Below are positions 44,608-53,709 of a stretch of 64,000 bases of DNA, in pieces; within the stretch, counting starts at the first letter, position 1; every line of letters starts with the position of its first letter. The notes under the pieces are model-generated. The model was not told where the DNA came from. It was given only the letters and a program-made list of their open reading frames with translations, and ran no database searches. Made by a program: the position numbers and the translations under genes. Origin of the DNA: Fodinibacter sp963800505. Lineage in GTDB: Bacteria; Actinomycetota; Actinomycetes; Actinomycetales; Dermatophilaceae. The stretch spans positions 124,001 to 188,000 of the forward strand of contig CAWDBL010000009.1 in the NCBI GenBank assembly GCA_963800505.1. The letters run 5' to 3'.

Positions 44608-44934
44608 TTACTCGTCGTGCACCTGCGGCGGCAGGTCGGCGATGACCGGGTGGTCCTTGGGGATGACGCCCATCTTCGCCGCGCCGCCGGGGCTGCCGAG
44701 GTCGTCGAAGAACTCGACGTTGGCCTTGTAGTAGTCGGCCCACTGCTCGGGGACGTCGTCCTCGTAGTAGATGGCCTCCACGGGGCAGACGGGCTCACAC
44801 GCACCGCAGTCGACGCACTCGTCGGGGTGGATGTAGAGGCTGCGCTCGCCCTCGTAGATGCAGTCGACGGGACACTCCTCGATGCAGGCCTTGTCCTTGA
44901 GGTCGACACAGGGCTGCGCGATCACGTACGTCAT
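44608..44934 (-). CDS. fdxA: seven-iron ferredoxin
   Basis: 108 residues. Cys9, Cys17 and Cys50 fit the [3Fe-4S] site; Cys21, Cys40, Cys43 and Cys46 fit the [4Fe-4S] site; Cys25 is the extra residue common to this subgroup. The acidic C-terminal half (YYEDDVPEQWADYYKANVEFF) is typical. It shuttles low-potential electrons to soluble enzymes; the P450 at 9.9 kb is one possible client. Leaderless: ATG lies 7 nt after TAGTAT. Shares its -10 region with the divergent GNAT gene. Confidence 0.94.
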   Translation of the reverse strand: MTYVIAQPCVDLKDKACIEECPVDCIYEGERSLYIHPDECVDCGACEPVCPVEAIYYEDDVPEQWADYYKANVEFFDDLGSPGGAAKMGVIPKDHPVIADLPPQVHDE

Positions 44935-44941
44935 GGCGCAC

Positions 44942-44948
44942 ATACTAT
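44942..44948. promoter_or_regulatory. overlapping back-to-back -10 boxes (ferredoxin / GNAT)
   Basis: TACTAT on the plus strand (44943-44948) and TAGTAT on the minus strand (44947-44942) overlap by 5 bp. Each is exactly 7 nt from its start codon (GNAT at 44956, ferredoxin at 44934), so one palindromic element serves two leaderless genes. Confidence 0.65.
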
Positions 44949-44955
44949 GCGGGCC

Positions 44956-46002
44956 ATGGACGCGCCGGAGGTCAGGTCGGGTCGTGACCCGCGGGTGGGT
45001 TCGCGGGTCGTCGTGCGGCACCGGCTCGGCGCCCCTGACCCGCTGACCGGCGCCACCCTCACCGACGCGGTCGGCGAGCTCGTGTCCGACGACGACGGCA
45101 TCCTCGTGGTGCGCACCCGGCGGGGCGAGGTGAGGGTGGCGCGCTCGGAGGTGACCGCGCTCAAGGAGGTGCCGCCGTCACCCTCGCGGAGGGGCAAGCC
45201 GCACCGCGCCCTGTCGGTCGAGGACCTCCAGCGCGTCATGGTCGGAGCGTGGCCGGCGATGGAGACCGCCCGCCTGGGCGACTGGGTGCTGCGGGCGTCG
45301 CGCGGCTTCACCCAGCGAGCCAACTCGGTGATGACCGCCGGCAGCCCCGGCATCCCGGTGCCGGCCGCCCTCGACACCGTCGAGCGGTGGTATGCCGCGC
45401 GCGGGCTGGCGCCCAACCTCACCGTCGCCGGGCCGGTCGATCTCGACCCGGCCGACGACGCCGTCGGCGCCGAGGCGCTGCGACGGGGTTACGTCGCCCG
45501 CGTCGCGACCCTCACGCTCACCGCCCCCACCCGACTCATTGCGGATCTCCCCCGCGGCGAGGCCCCCGGAGCGGTGGGAGATCCGCAAGGAGTCGAGGTG
45601 GGGGGCGAGCTGACCGATGAGTGGTTCACCGCCTACCGCGCCTACCGCCCGGTCGACGAGGATGCCGCGCGAGCCATCCTCACCGGGTCACCGGCGCAGG
45701 CGTTCGCCACGGTGCGCGACGGTGACGGGGGCGTCATCGGCATCGGCCGGCTCGGGCTGGCGGCGGCCTGGGGCGGCATCGCCGCGATGTGGGTCGACCC
45801 GTCGGCCCGTCGGCGTGGCGTCGCCACCGCGATGCTCGCCGCGCTGGCGCGCTCCGCACAGCGGGCCGGTGCCGCGTCGCTGCACCTGCAGACCGACACC
45901 GACAACACGACCGCGCTGCCGCTCTACGAGCGGCACGGCTTCGAGCGGCACCACGCCTACGTCAATCTCAGCCGGCCGGCCTCGGCTGCCCCGCCTGCAT
46001 GA
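44956..46002 (+). CDS. GNAT N-acetyltransferase with N-terminal extension
   Basis: 348 residues. The C-terminal 130 residues are a GNAT fold, with acetyl-CoA motif ARRRGVATAMLAALAR (about 278-293) and LHLQTDTDNTTALPLYERHGF. The N-terminal part (about 15-75) resembles an SH3-like barrel (VVVRHRLGAPDPLTGATLTD, VVRTRRGEVRVARSEVTAL), a layout seen in actinobacterial two-domain acetyltransferases. Acceptor unknown. Its stop overlaps the convergent repeat-protein gene by 35 bp. Confidence 0.9.
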   Translation: MDAPEVRSGRDPRVGSRVVVRHRLGAPDPLTGATLTDAVGELVSDDDGILVVRTRRGEVRVARSEVTALKEVPPSPSRRGKPHRALSVEDLQRVMVGAWPAMETARLGDWVLRASRGFTQRANSVMTAGSPGIPVPAALDTVERWYAARGLAPNLTVAGPVDLDPADDAVGAEALRRGYVARVATLTLTAPTRLIADLPRGEAPGAVGDPQGVEVGGELTDEWFTAYRAYRPVDEDAARAILTGSPAQAFATVRDGDGGVIGIGRLGLAAAWGGIAAMWVDPSARRRGVATAMLAALARSAQRAGAASLHLQTDTDNTTALPLYERHGFERHHAYVNLSRPASAAPPA

Positions 46003-48691
46003 GGCGCGACTCGTTCGACGGTGCCGGCGGTGCCTGCAGCTGCCCGAGCGGCGTGACGGCGACGTCGGCCGGGGCCACGGCTGCGGCGGCCCCGCCCGGG
46101 GTGGCCAGCGCCAGGGTCAGCACGAGCTGGGCGGCCAGCTGGGCGGTGTGCTCCTCGCGCCCGACGTAGGTGTACTCGGTGGTGGTCCTGAACATGCGCC
46201 CGTCCGACGGGGTGTTGGCGTTCAGGGGACGCCGCTGCATCTCGGTCGCCTCGGCGAGGTGGCGTGCGGCCGACGCGGCGGCATCGGTCGAGGTACCCGC
46301 GGGCCCGCCGAACCCGTAGGCCGCGGCCTGGGCGTCGACCAGGGCGTAGGGCAGCACCTGGGCCAGCCCCCAGTCGCAGCCCTGCGGGTAGTAGACCCCG
46401 AAGCGCGCCGGCTGGAAGGGCGCCCGCGGGTCGTAGACCGTGCCCCCGGGAGCGAGGAACCTGGGCCCGGTCACGTAGGTGTTGGTCCCCAGCGCGCCGT
46501 ACACCGCCGGTAGACCGAGCAGGGATGCCTCCGGCGCCCGGTGCCCGCCCAGGGTGGCGAGGAGGACGGCGTCGACGTTCTGGTAGACGTTCGTGGAGTA
46601 GTCCGGCGCGATCCGGTCGTGGTTGATGACCGTGCCGTCGGCCTCGACGTTGGCCCCGGAGACCAGGCTGGTGAGGCGCTGGCCGTCGACGACGGGGTTC
46701 TGCTGAAGGTCGGACCTGCGGGTCCAGGCGGCGGCCAGGAGGCGGACCTGGGCCTCACGCCACACGTCGCGCCGCTCGGCCGCCGGCATCATCGCGACGG
46801 CGACCGCAGGCGCCAGGGCGTACCAGGAGTTCTCCTCCGACGCCGAGTTGCCCGGCCGGGTGACCACACCGGCGGCCGACACCATGGTCTCCGGCTTCAG
46901 CCGCGTCGCGTAGTCGGCCTCGGACACCACCATGGCCCGGACGCAGGCCCGGGTCTGCTCGGGCATGTCGGCCCAGGACAGCCACGCGGCCCGGGCGGCC
47001 AGCGACGACCACATGGTGCTCTGCCAGCTCTGCCCCCAGCCGCCGATGTCGCTCGCGCGGTGGCGGCAGGCGACCGAGCCGACGACCGTGCCGACGACGT
47101 CGAGAGCCTCAGCCTGCGACATCCCGGCCTCGGCAGGGTCGTAGGTGCCGGTGGCGACCGCGGTCGACACGGCGAAGGCCTCCATCGAGAGGCGCCGGAC
47201 AGCGTCGGTGGAGTCCTGCTGGGCCGCCGCGTCGAGGGGCCGGGCCAGCAGGGCGGGCGCGACGCTGCGCCACCACGGTCCGAGGGCGTACCGCACGGAG
47301 CCTCGCAGGACGGTCGCCGCCTGGGGGCCGAGCTCCCCCGCGGGGTCGCCGCCCCCGAGGAGACCGGTCGCCGGGCCCACCGCCGCCGGCGCCGGCACCG
47401 AGCTGACGTAGCCGACGAGGTCGACGACGACGTGCCCGGTCCCGCCGGTGCGGACGACGGCGATGCCGCCGTCGATGCCCAGGCGGGTGATCACCTGCCG
47501 AGCCACGGGCACGTCGACCCGGGCGTTCAGGTCGGAGGTGGGCGGCCTGCCCTCGCCGTTGCCGACCACGACCATGGTGCCGGTGTTCTTGGTTCCCGGG
47601 ACCGACGTGACCGTGACGAGCGCGGCGCTGGCGTCGCGAGGCACCCCGGCGCGACCCGTGACCTGCTGCACCAGCCGCTGCCCGGACGCGAGCGGCACCT
47701 TGGTGGTGCGGGTGTCGACCAGCCGGAGGGGTGCGACGCTGCGCAGCTGGCCGTCGCCCGCGGTGACCTGCGAGCGCGGGCCGACGAGGTAGCCCACGAC
47801 GTCGAGCACCAGGTGGGTGGTGCCACTGCCCGTGGCCAGCGCCACGCGTCCACCGGTGCCGATGCCGACGACGACCTGGGTGGCGACGGGGACGCCGCGC
47901 ACCGTGTTGCCGTTGGAGGTGGAGGGCCGTGGGGCCCCTGCCGCCCACGACAGGAGGGGCAGGCCACTGGCGCTGGCCCCCACCGTGGTGAGGTTGGCGA
48001 CGACGGCCCGCGCGGTGGCGGGCACCGTGCCGCCCACGGCGACGACGGTCGTGCCGCGGACGTCGAGGGGCCGGCTCGCGGTGCGGCTGTCCCAGACCCG
48101 TCGCGGTGCGATCGCGTGCAGGCCCGGGTCGTCGGCCTTGGGGGTGGCTGCCGCATACCCCACCAGGTCGACGACGACGTGCACGGTCGCCGAGCCGTTG
48201 GTGATCACCACCGCGCCGCCCGCGCCGGGGCGGGCGGTGACGGTGTTGCCGACCGCGCGGCCCACCTGGTAGTTGAGCGAGGAGGTGGTGGGGGCCACGC
48301 CCGACGGGTGCACGGTGAGGTGGCTCGTGGCGCTGGCGCTGACGGCGGTGACGTGCAGCTGGACCGCACCGACCCCGGTGGGCGGCACGCCCAGTCGCCC
48401 GAGCACCGGGATGACCAGCCGGCCGCCACGGGCGAGGGGGACGCCGGCGGTGCGGGTGTCGAGCACGCGGACCGCCGACAGTGCGCGGTAGGCGCCGGGC
48501 TGCGGCAGGTCCGCCACCGGCAGGCCACTCGGGCTCGCCGCGGCCGCGGCGGTCGCGGCGGTCGCGGCACCGGGCGCGGTGACCGCCGTCGGCACGGTCA
48601 CGGCATCCGCCACCCCGCCGACGGTCGCACCGGCCAGCACGAGGACCAGCGCCGCGGCCAGGCGTGCCCCAGCACGGCGTCGCGTGCTCAT
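45968..48691 (-). CDS. large secreted protein with three RVLDTR-type repeats
   Basis: 907 residues. Signal peptide (about 8-32). Three repeats of 100-115 residues (about 68-180, 185-300, 310-420), each opening VLDTRTAGVP / VWDSRTASRP / LVDTRTTKVP and closing VVVDLVGY / LVLDVVGY. These beta-rich units are frequent in actinobacterial exoproteins, probably wall- or carbohydrate-binding. The C-terminal half (about 450-890) is an all-helical-looking domain with many Trp/Tyr (WYALAPAVAVAMMPAAERRD) and GGTVYDPRAPF, of unknown function; a polysaccharide-lyase-like toroid is conceivable. GGAGGG ribosome site, TAGGGT -10 about 50 bp upstream. Confidence 0.85.
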   Translation of the reverse strand: MSTRRRAGARLAAALVLVLAGATVGGVADAVTVPTAVTAPGAATAATAAAAASPSGLPVADLPQPGAYRALSAVRVLDTRTAGVPLARGGRLVIPVLGRLGVPPTGVGAVQLHVTAVSASATSHLTVHPSGVAPTTSSLNYQVGRAVGNTVTARPGAGGAVVITNGSATVHVVVDLVGYAAATPKADDPGLHAIAPRRVWDSRTASRPLDVRGTTVVAVGGTVPATARAVVANLTTVGASASGLPLLSWAAGAPRPSTSNGNTVRGVPVATQVVVGIGTGGRVALATGSGTTHLVLDVVGYLVGPRSQVTAGDGQLRSVAPLRLVDTRTTKVPLASGQRLVQQVTGRAGVPRDASAALVTVTSVPGTKNTGTMVVVGNGEGRPPTSDLNARVDVPVARQVITRLGIDGGIAVVRTGGTGHVVVDLVGYVSSVPAPAAVGPATGLLGGGDPAGELGPQAATVLRGSVRYALGPWWRSVAPALLARPLDAAAQQDSTDAVRRLSMEAFAVSTAVATGTYDPAEAGMSQAEALDVVGTVVGSVACRHRASDIGGWGQSWQSTMWSSLAARAAWLSWADMPEQTRACVRAMVVSEADYATRLKPETMVSAAGVVTRPGNSASEENSWYALAPAVAVAMMPAAERRDVWREAQVRLLAAAWTRRSDLQQNPVVDGQRLTSLVSGANVEADGTVINHDRIAPDYSTNVYQNVDAVLLATLGGHRAPEASLLGLPAVYGALGTNTYVTGPRFLAPGGTVYDPRAPFQPARFGVYYPQGCDWGLAQVLPYALVDAQAAAYGFGGPAGTSTDAAASAARHLAEATEMQRRPLNANTPSDGRMFRTTTEYTYVGREEHTAQLAAQLVLTLALATPGGAAAAVAPADVAVTPLGQLQAPPAPSNESRLMQAGQPRPAG

Positions 48692-48741
48692 CGTGCCCTC
48701 CGGGTCGTCACGTCCTGCTTGCCACATCCCTGCCACTTGCC

Positions 48742-48747
48742 ACCCTA
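48742..48747 (-). promoter_or_regulatory. -10 box of secreted repeat-protein gene
   Basis: TAGGGT on the minus strand, about 50 bp before the start codon at 48691, in the short gap after the VanW gene. Confidence 0.4.
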
Positions 48748-48762
48748 GATGCGGGGGCGGCG

Positions 48763-50481
48763 TCACCGTCGGGGATTGGTGCACGTGACGTCGTCCTCTG
48801 GTCGGTAGTTGGTGGTGAACTTCTCGGTCTTCACGACCTTGCCGCCCTGCGTGATGATGCGGCGGACGTCGACCTTGAAGCCCGGGACGGGGCTCTGGTC
48901 GAGGCAGTCGGGCCCCGGGTCGCTGAACTTCTTGGGCTGCACGACGTCGTAGCGGGCGCTCTTGGTGGCCTTGACGTCGTACTTCTTGGTGCCCCAGAAG
49001 GTCACCGTGATGGAGGAGCGGGTGGTGGTGATCTGGATCAGCACCCCACCGTCGGTGGTGTTGGTGAACTTGTTGTGCAGGTCGGGCCAGGAGATGGTCG
49101 CCTCGCGGCCCTCGGGATAGCGCGAGATGTAGTAGTAGTGCGGGGTCCACGCGTCGAGCTGCATGCCGGAGAAGAAGGCGGCGTTGAAGATCGTGGTCGA
49201 CACCTGCGAGATACCGCCGCCGTAGGACGTGGCCGCCCGCCCGCCGCGGATGATGCCGGCCTCGATGTAGCCCTTGGCCTTGGTGCGCTCGCCGAGGATG
49301 CCGTTCATGCTGAACTGCCCGCCCGGCGGGATGTAGGTGCCGTTGATGAGCTTCGAGGCCAGCCTGATGTTGAGCACGCGCGCCTGGCCGGCCGGGAACC
49401 GGGTCGTGAACGACGAGATCTTCCCCTTGGGCAGGGTGGCCTTCGCGACGGCGGTCGTGAGCTTCGGCTCGGTGGTCGTGGTGGCCACCGTGGCGGTGCG
49501 CGTCGTGCTGGAGATGGCCTTCCAGACCTGCTCGGTGACCGACGCGTCGTCGAGCCGCACGCCGGGGACGTGCGGGCGCACGGTCGGCTCTCGCCCGGCG
49601 AAGGTCACCACGGCATCCTTGGCCTCGACCTCGACGCCGGCCTTCTCGGCGGCCGCGCGCACCACCGCGGCCAGCTCTGTCGGGTCGGCGCGCGGGGTGA
49701 TGCGGCCCGACCCGTCGGGGGCCAGCACGATGGCCGGCGCGAACGCCTTCGGGGCTACGGCGAACGACGTGCCGTTCGCGGTGACGGTGACCGGGCCCGA
49801 CACGGCGACGTCGGCGAACTCCTGGCGCACCCGGTCGAGCTCCCGGGCGGTGACCTTGGGTGGCACGGGCACGGCCGCCACCTCGAGGGTGCGCTCCCCC
49901 GGCCACGCCCGGCGCACGGCATCCGCGGTGCGCTCGACGTGCGTGGTCGTGCCGGCCGCGGGCCGGCGCACGACGACCGTGCCGCCCTTGAGCGAGATGG
50001 ACCCCTCGACGGGCTCGGCGTCGAGCCTGGCACGGCTCTTCTCGACGGCCGCCGTGAACGCCTTCTCGTCGACCCGCACGGCCGCGGGCCGCTCCGAACC
50101 ACCCGCGAGGTGGGCCCACATCGTCGCTGGCGACAGCGAGAAGCCGACCAGCCCGTCGACGGTGGCGGGCACGTCGACGCGCAGGCCCAGGGTCTTCGGG
50201 GTGTGCGACACCCGGCCCGCCGTGGACGCCAGGACGACGGGCTGGCCGGCCGCCGTGCCGAGCGCCGCGGTGAGGGTGTCGCTCGCCTGGTCGCCGCTCT
50301 GTCCCCCGACGGCCACCCCCGACACGGTGGTGCCCCGCGGGACGCGGTCGCCGAGCCAGGCTGCGGCCACGACGTAGACCGCGGCGAGGGCGAGCAGCAC
50401 GCCGGCCACCACGAACGGCAGGCGGCGGCGTCGCGGCGACGGCTCCGGGGCGGCCTCGTCGGGCAGCGTCTCGAGCCTCAC
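48763..50481 (-). CDS. VanW-family protein, membrane-anchored
   Basis: 572 residues. One membrane anchor (about 20-42), then two peptidoglycan-binding-like (PG_binding_4) segments (about 75-210 and 225-370) and the VanW domain (about 385-545; RVLNIRLASKLINGTYIPPG, RGGRAATSYGGGISQVSTT, WPDLHNKFTNTTDGG). VanW occurs in glycopeptide-resistance clusters and many Gram-positive genomes; its biochemical role is unknown. It does not imply resistance here. The GTG overlaps the flavin reductase stop by 4 bp, so it closes the typA-mshB operon. Confidence 0.9.
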   Translation of the reverse strand: MRLETLPDEAAPEPSPRRRRLPFVVAGVLLALAAVYVVAAAWLGDRVPRGTTVSGVAVGGQSGDQASDTLTAALGTAAGQPVVLASTAGRVSHTPKTLGLRVDVPATVDGLVGFSLSPATMWAHLAGGSERPAAVRVDEKAFTAAVEKSRARLDAEPVEGSISLKGGTVVVRRPAAGTTTHVERTADAVRRAWPGERTLEVAAVPVPPKVTARELDRVRQEFADVAVSGPVTVTANGTSFAVAPKAFAPAIVLAPDGSGRITPRADPTELAAVVRAAAEKAGVEVEAKDAVVTFAGREPTVRPHVPGVRLDDASVTEQVWKAISSTTRTATVATTTTEPKLTTAVAKATLPKGKISSFTTRFPAGQARVLNIRLASKLINGTYIPPGGQFSMNGILGERTKAKGYIEAGIIRGGRAATSYGGGISQVSTTIFNAAFFSGMQLDAWTPHYYYISRYPEGREATISWPDLHNKFTNTTDGGVLIQITTTRSSITVTFWGTKKYDVKATKSARYDVVQPKKFSDPGPDCLDQSPVPGFKVDVRRIITQGGKVVKTEKFTTNYRPEDDVTCTNPRR

Positions 50482-50990
50482 GAGATGCTCCCGTAGCCGC
50501 CGCGGAAGTGCACCAGGGCCGGGCCCACGGTGTCGGGCAGCGCGATCGAGAGCACCTCGGCCACCACGATCGCGTGGTCGCCGGCCGGGTGGATGTCGGT
50601 GGTGCGGCACTCGAGGTGCATCAGCGCACCGTCGAGCAGGGCGACGCCGGTGACCGGCCCCCGGTGGTGCGGAGCGCGGTCGAGCTGGCCGTGCAGGGGG
50701 CGGCCGCGGGTGGCGAACCACGCCGAGAGCGGGCGCTGGTCGGCCGCCAGCACGCTGGCCCCGAAGACCCCGGCCCCGAGCACGGCGTCGTGCCACCGGG
50801 TCTCGACCTCGGCGCAGACGAGCACGAGCAGCGGGTCGAGCGAGACCGAGGTGAGCGTGTCGGCCGTCATGGCGTGGTCGTGCCCGTCGGCGAACGTGGT
50901 GAGCACCGTGACCCCGGCGGCCAGTCGGCCCATGGCCTGCCGGAAGCGGGCCGGGTCGACGGGGGCGTCGTCAATGGGGGCGTCGCTCAC
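50478..50990 (-). CDS. flavin reductase-like FMN-binding protein
   Basis: 170 residues, split-barrel flavin reductase family: FRQAMGRLAAGVTVLTTFADG at the N-terminus, HAMTADTLTSVSLDPLLVLV (flavin-binding loop), ASVLAADQRPLSAWFATRG and HLECRTTDIHPAGDHAIVVAEV. It should reduce free FMN/FAD with NAD(P)H to feed a monooxygenase, or act as an FMN-binding oxidoreductase. No partner oxygenase is adjacent. Overlaps mshB and VanW genes by 4 bp each. Confidence 0.9.
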   Translation of the reverse strand: MSDAPIDDAPVDPARFRQAMGRLAAGVTVLTTFADGHDHAMTADTLTSVSLDPLLVLVCAEVETRWHDAVLGAGVFGASVLAADQRPLSAWFATRGRPLHGQLDRAPHHRGPVTGVALLDGALMHLECRTTDIHPAGDHAIVVAEVLSIALPDTVGPALVHFRGGYGSIS

Positions 50991-51862
50991 GCTGGGTCCT
51001 CACTGGTCGGCCGGCCGGATGCCGCGTCGAGCCGGGCGAAGCCCTCCCGGCCCGCGAGGCGGGACACGACGTGGTTGGACAAGGCATACCACCCGTCGCC
51101 GACCACGACCTGCGTCTCGTGCTCCAGCAGCGCCCGCGACTGCACCGGGACGACCGAGGGGTCGACCACCCGGTGGGTCACCACCTCGTCCGGCACCACG
51201 CACGACAGGTAGGGGTCGTCGAGGTCCTGCACGACCAGTCCGCGGTCCGGGGGCACGTGCTCGGCCAGCCACAGCCGGTCCTCGACGGCCCACGACAGCG
51301 GGATGAGCACGGCATACAGCACCGGTGCGTCGGCCGACGAGGCGACCGCGTGGATGGTGGCCTCGTGCGTGCGCACGTGGTCGGGATGCCGGTAGCCGCC
51401 GGTCGCGTCGTACGTCACGACGACGTCGGGGCGCACCTCGTCGAGCACGGAGCGCACGGCGGCCGCGGCATCCGCGAGGTCGGCACCCGCCCAGGCCCGG
51501 GGGTGGGTCGCGGCGGGCGACCCGGCCATCCCCGAGTCGCGGTAGGTCGGGTGCCCGCCGTCGCCCGGGCCACCGAGCACGTGCGAGGTGACGCCCAGGA
51601 CCTCCATGGCGGCCCGCAGCTCCTCGCGGCGGTGCGCGCCGAGCGGGTCGCCCGCAGCGCCCTCGAGGTGGGCGAGGTGGGCGGGGATGACCTCGCCCTC
51701 CTCCCCCAAGGTGCAGGTCAGCACGTGCACGTCGTCGCCGCGCGCCACGTGGTGGGCGATCGCCACGCCGGTGGCGAGCGTCTCGTCATCGGGGTGCGCG
51801 TGCACGAAGAGCAGTCGCGGCGCCCGGCCCTCGACGTGCAGTCCGTCGAGCAGCCCGGTCAC
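50987..51862 (-). CDS. mshB: mycothiol biosynthesis deacetylase MshB
   Basis: 291 residues of the LmbE/PIG-L fold. Zinc ligands in HAHPDDE (His23, Asp26) and in GYRHPDH (His162) match MshB. It removes the acetyl group from GlcNAc-inositol in the second step of mycothiol synthesis, so the host is a mycothiol-making actinobacterium. Flanked by an LpqW-like gene and flavin reductase with 4-bp overlaps. In M. tuberculosis mshB is also near typA-lpqW, though not so tightly. Confidence 0.94.
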   Translation of the reverse strand: MTGLLDGLHVEGRAPRLLFVHAHPDDETLATGVAIAHHVARGDDVHVLTCTLGEEGEVIPAHLAHLEGAAGDPLGAHRREELRAAMEVLGVTSHVLGGPGDGGHPTYRDSGMAGSPAATHPRAWAGADLADAAAAVRSVLDEVRPDVVVTYDATGGYRHPDHVRTHEATIHAVASSADAPVLYAVLIPLSWAVEDRLWLAEHVPPDRGLVVQDLDDPYLSCVVPDEVVTHRVVDPSVVPVQSRALLEHETQVVVGDGWYALSNHVVSRLAGREGFARLDAASGRPTSEDPA

Positions 51863-53703
51863 AGGACCACCGCGATGTCGGCGAACTCGACGACGCCGCC
51901 GGCGACGGTGTTGGCCGACAGGTTCCGTACGTCGGAGCCGGCGATGTACAGCGCGCGTCGCTCGGCGAGGCCGATGTAGGCGCCCTTGGCCAGCAGCGAG
52001 GAGTCGACGTCGGCCCAGGCCTTCTCGCGGGCGGCGGGGTCGGCGACCGAGTTGACCTTCGCCATCCTCGCGTCGAGCTTCGGGTCGGCCCAGTAGCCGT
52101 AGTCGCGGCCCGGGCCGACCTTGGTGATGTTGATCGAGCTGTCGAACAGCGGCGGCAGGATCGTCGAGGCCGAGGCCCAGGCCGGCGCCCAGTTCGACCA
52201 GAACAGGTCGACCTTGGCGGCGAGCTTCGGGTCGCTCACCGCGCTGAAGTAGTCATCGGTGATGGGGCGCGTCGACGGGTCGAACCCGGCCAGGCGCCAG
52301 CCGGCGACGAGCGCTGCCATCGCCTTGTCGGCCGTGGGGTTGGAGCGGTAGGCCACCGTGAACGGCACCGGCGTGGTGACGCCGGCCTGGGTGAGCAGCG
52401 CCTTGGCGCGGGCGGGGTCGCCCCGGGTGCCGACGCCGGCCGGGTCGCCCTCGTGCGCGGCGGGCAGCGAGCTGGGGATGAGCGACAGGGCGGGCTCGGC
52501 GGCGGTGCGGCCGCCGATGGCGGTGACGTAGGCGTCGCGGTTGGTCGCGGTCGCGAGGGCCAGGCGCACCTTCTCGTCGGCGAACACCTTGCTGCGGGCG
52601 TTGGGCACGAGGTAGTCGACCACGCCGGTGCGCGGGTTGACCGAGCGCTCCTCCAGGCTGGGGACGGCGGTGATCCGCTGCTGGATCGCCGGCGGCGCGG
52701 AGCCGAGCGAGACCGACACCCGGCCGGCCTGACCGTCGGCCATCAGCTGCTGGGCGACGGCCTGGGTGTCCAGGCCCTCCTGGTAGACGATCGAGTCGGG
52801 GTGGGCCCGGCGCACCGGGTCGGTGGCCCGGCTCCAGTTGGGGTTGCGCACCCAGGTGCCGCCCTTGCCGGCGGTCCAGGCGCCCTGCAGCATGTACGGC
52901 CCGGCGGAGAACACCTCGTAGGTGCCGTCGGCGCCGCGGTCGGCGGACTTCTTGACCGGCCCGAACGCCGGCTGGCTGACCAGCTCGTTGAAGTCGCTCA
53001 GCGGGGAGCTGAGCGTGAAGGTGATGGTCTGACCCTTGCACGAGACGGCCTTGTCGAAGGCCTTCTGGGCCGCCGCGGCCGCCGCGCCCTTGGCGTAGGG
53101 GCCGGGGTAGGTGCTGCGGCCGTCGGGCTGGCGCGCGATGGCGAGCACCGCGAGCGCGTCGGTGGGGCCGCCCTCGACCACGCCGGTGGCGAAGGTGCGC
53201 GAGATGCCGTAGGCGACGTCGGCGCAGGTCACCGGGCTGCCGTCCTGCCAGCGCACGCCGTCGCGCAGGGTGAACGACCAGGTCTTGAGGTCCTTGCTCG
53301 GCGTGCCCGTGCCCGTCGCGAGGTCGCCGACGAGCCGGGCCTGCTGCTCGGGGTCGGTGTTGGGCGCGTAGGCGGTCAGGGTGCGGGCGAAGACCCGGCC
53401 CGCGAAGGCCACGTCGTCGCGCGAGGCGATCCGCTGCGGGTCCCAGGTGACGACCGGGCCCAGCGAGAGGGCGTGCAGGGTGCCGCCGTCGGCGTCGACG
53501 CGGTCACCGACGGCCGAGGTGGGCGTGGCCTTCTCGGGGTCGGCCGGCGCCTCGCCGCCCAGGGCCAGCACCCCCGCGACGACCAGGGCCACCGCGAGCA
53601 GGGCCCCGACCAGGGCCGGTACGAGCACCGGCCGGCGACGACGCGCGCGACGGCTCGCTCGAGTCGGCTCCGGGGGCGTGCCTCCGTTGTGCGTGCGGGC
53701 CAC
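51859..53703 (-). CDS. family 5 solute-binding-like protein (LpqW-like)
   Basis: 614 residues. The N-terminal anchor (about 24-50) has no Cys after it, so this is not a lipoprotein, unlike M. tuberculosis LpqW. The rest is an oligopeptide/nickel-binding protein fold (SBP_bac_5): VVTWDPQRIASRDDVAFAGR, LKTWSFTLRDGVRWQDG, SCKGQTITFTLSSPLSDFNE, LALATATNRDAYVTAIGG. No permease or ATPase genes are next to it. The place between typA and mshB matches LpqW, which influences mannolipid synthesis; transport is therefore not certain. A Pro/Arg-rich cytosolic N-terminus precedes the anchor. Confidence 0.88.
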   Translation of the reverse strand: MARTHNGGTPPEPTRASRRARRRRPVLVPALVGALLAVALVVAGVLALGGEAPADPEKATPTSAVGDRVDADGGTLHALSLGPVVTWDPQRIASRDDVAFAGRVFARTLTAYAPNTDPEQQARLVGDLATGTGTPSKDLKTWSFTLRDGVRWQDGSPVTCADVAYGISRTFATGVVEGGPTDALAVLAIARQPDGRSTYPGPYAKGAAAAAAQKAFDKAVSCKGQTITFTLSSPLSDFNELVSQPAFGPVKKSADRGADGTYEVFSAGPYMLQGAWTAGKGGTWVRNPNWSRATDPVRRAHPDSIVYQEGLDTQAVAQQLMADGQAGRVSVSLGSAPPAIQQRITAVPSLEERSVNPRTGVVDYLVPNARSKVFADEKVRLALATATNRDAYVTAIGGRTAAEPALSLIPSSLPAAHEGDPAGVGTRGDPARAKALLTQAGVTTPVPFTVAYRSNPTADKAMAALVAGWRLAGFDPSTRPITDDYFSAVSDPKLAAKVDLFWSNWAPAWASASTILPPLFDSSINITKVGPGRDYGYWADPKLDARMAKVNSVADPAAREKAWADVDSSLLAKGAYIGLAERRALYIAGSDVRNLSANTVAGGVVEFADIAVVL

Positions 53704-53709
53704 CAGGGC

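Noticed and set aside
48763..50481. Glycopeptide-resistance locus because of VanW and VanY-like genes
   Set aside because: The two genes are 40 kb apart, and VanH, VanA/B and VanX are absent. Both families are common housekeeping genes in actinobacteria.
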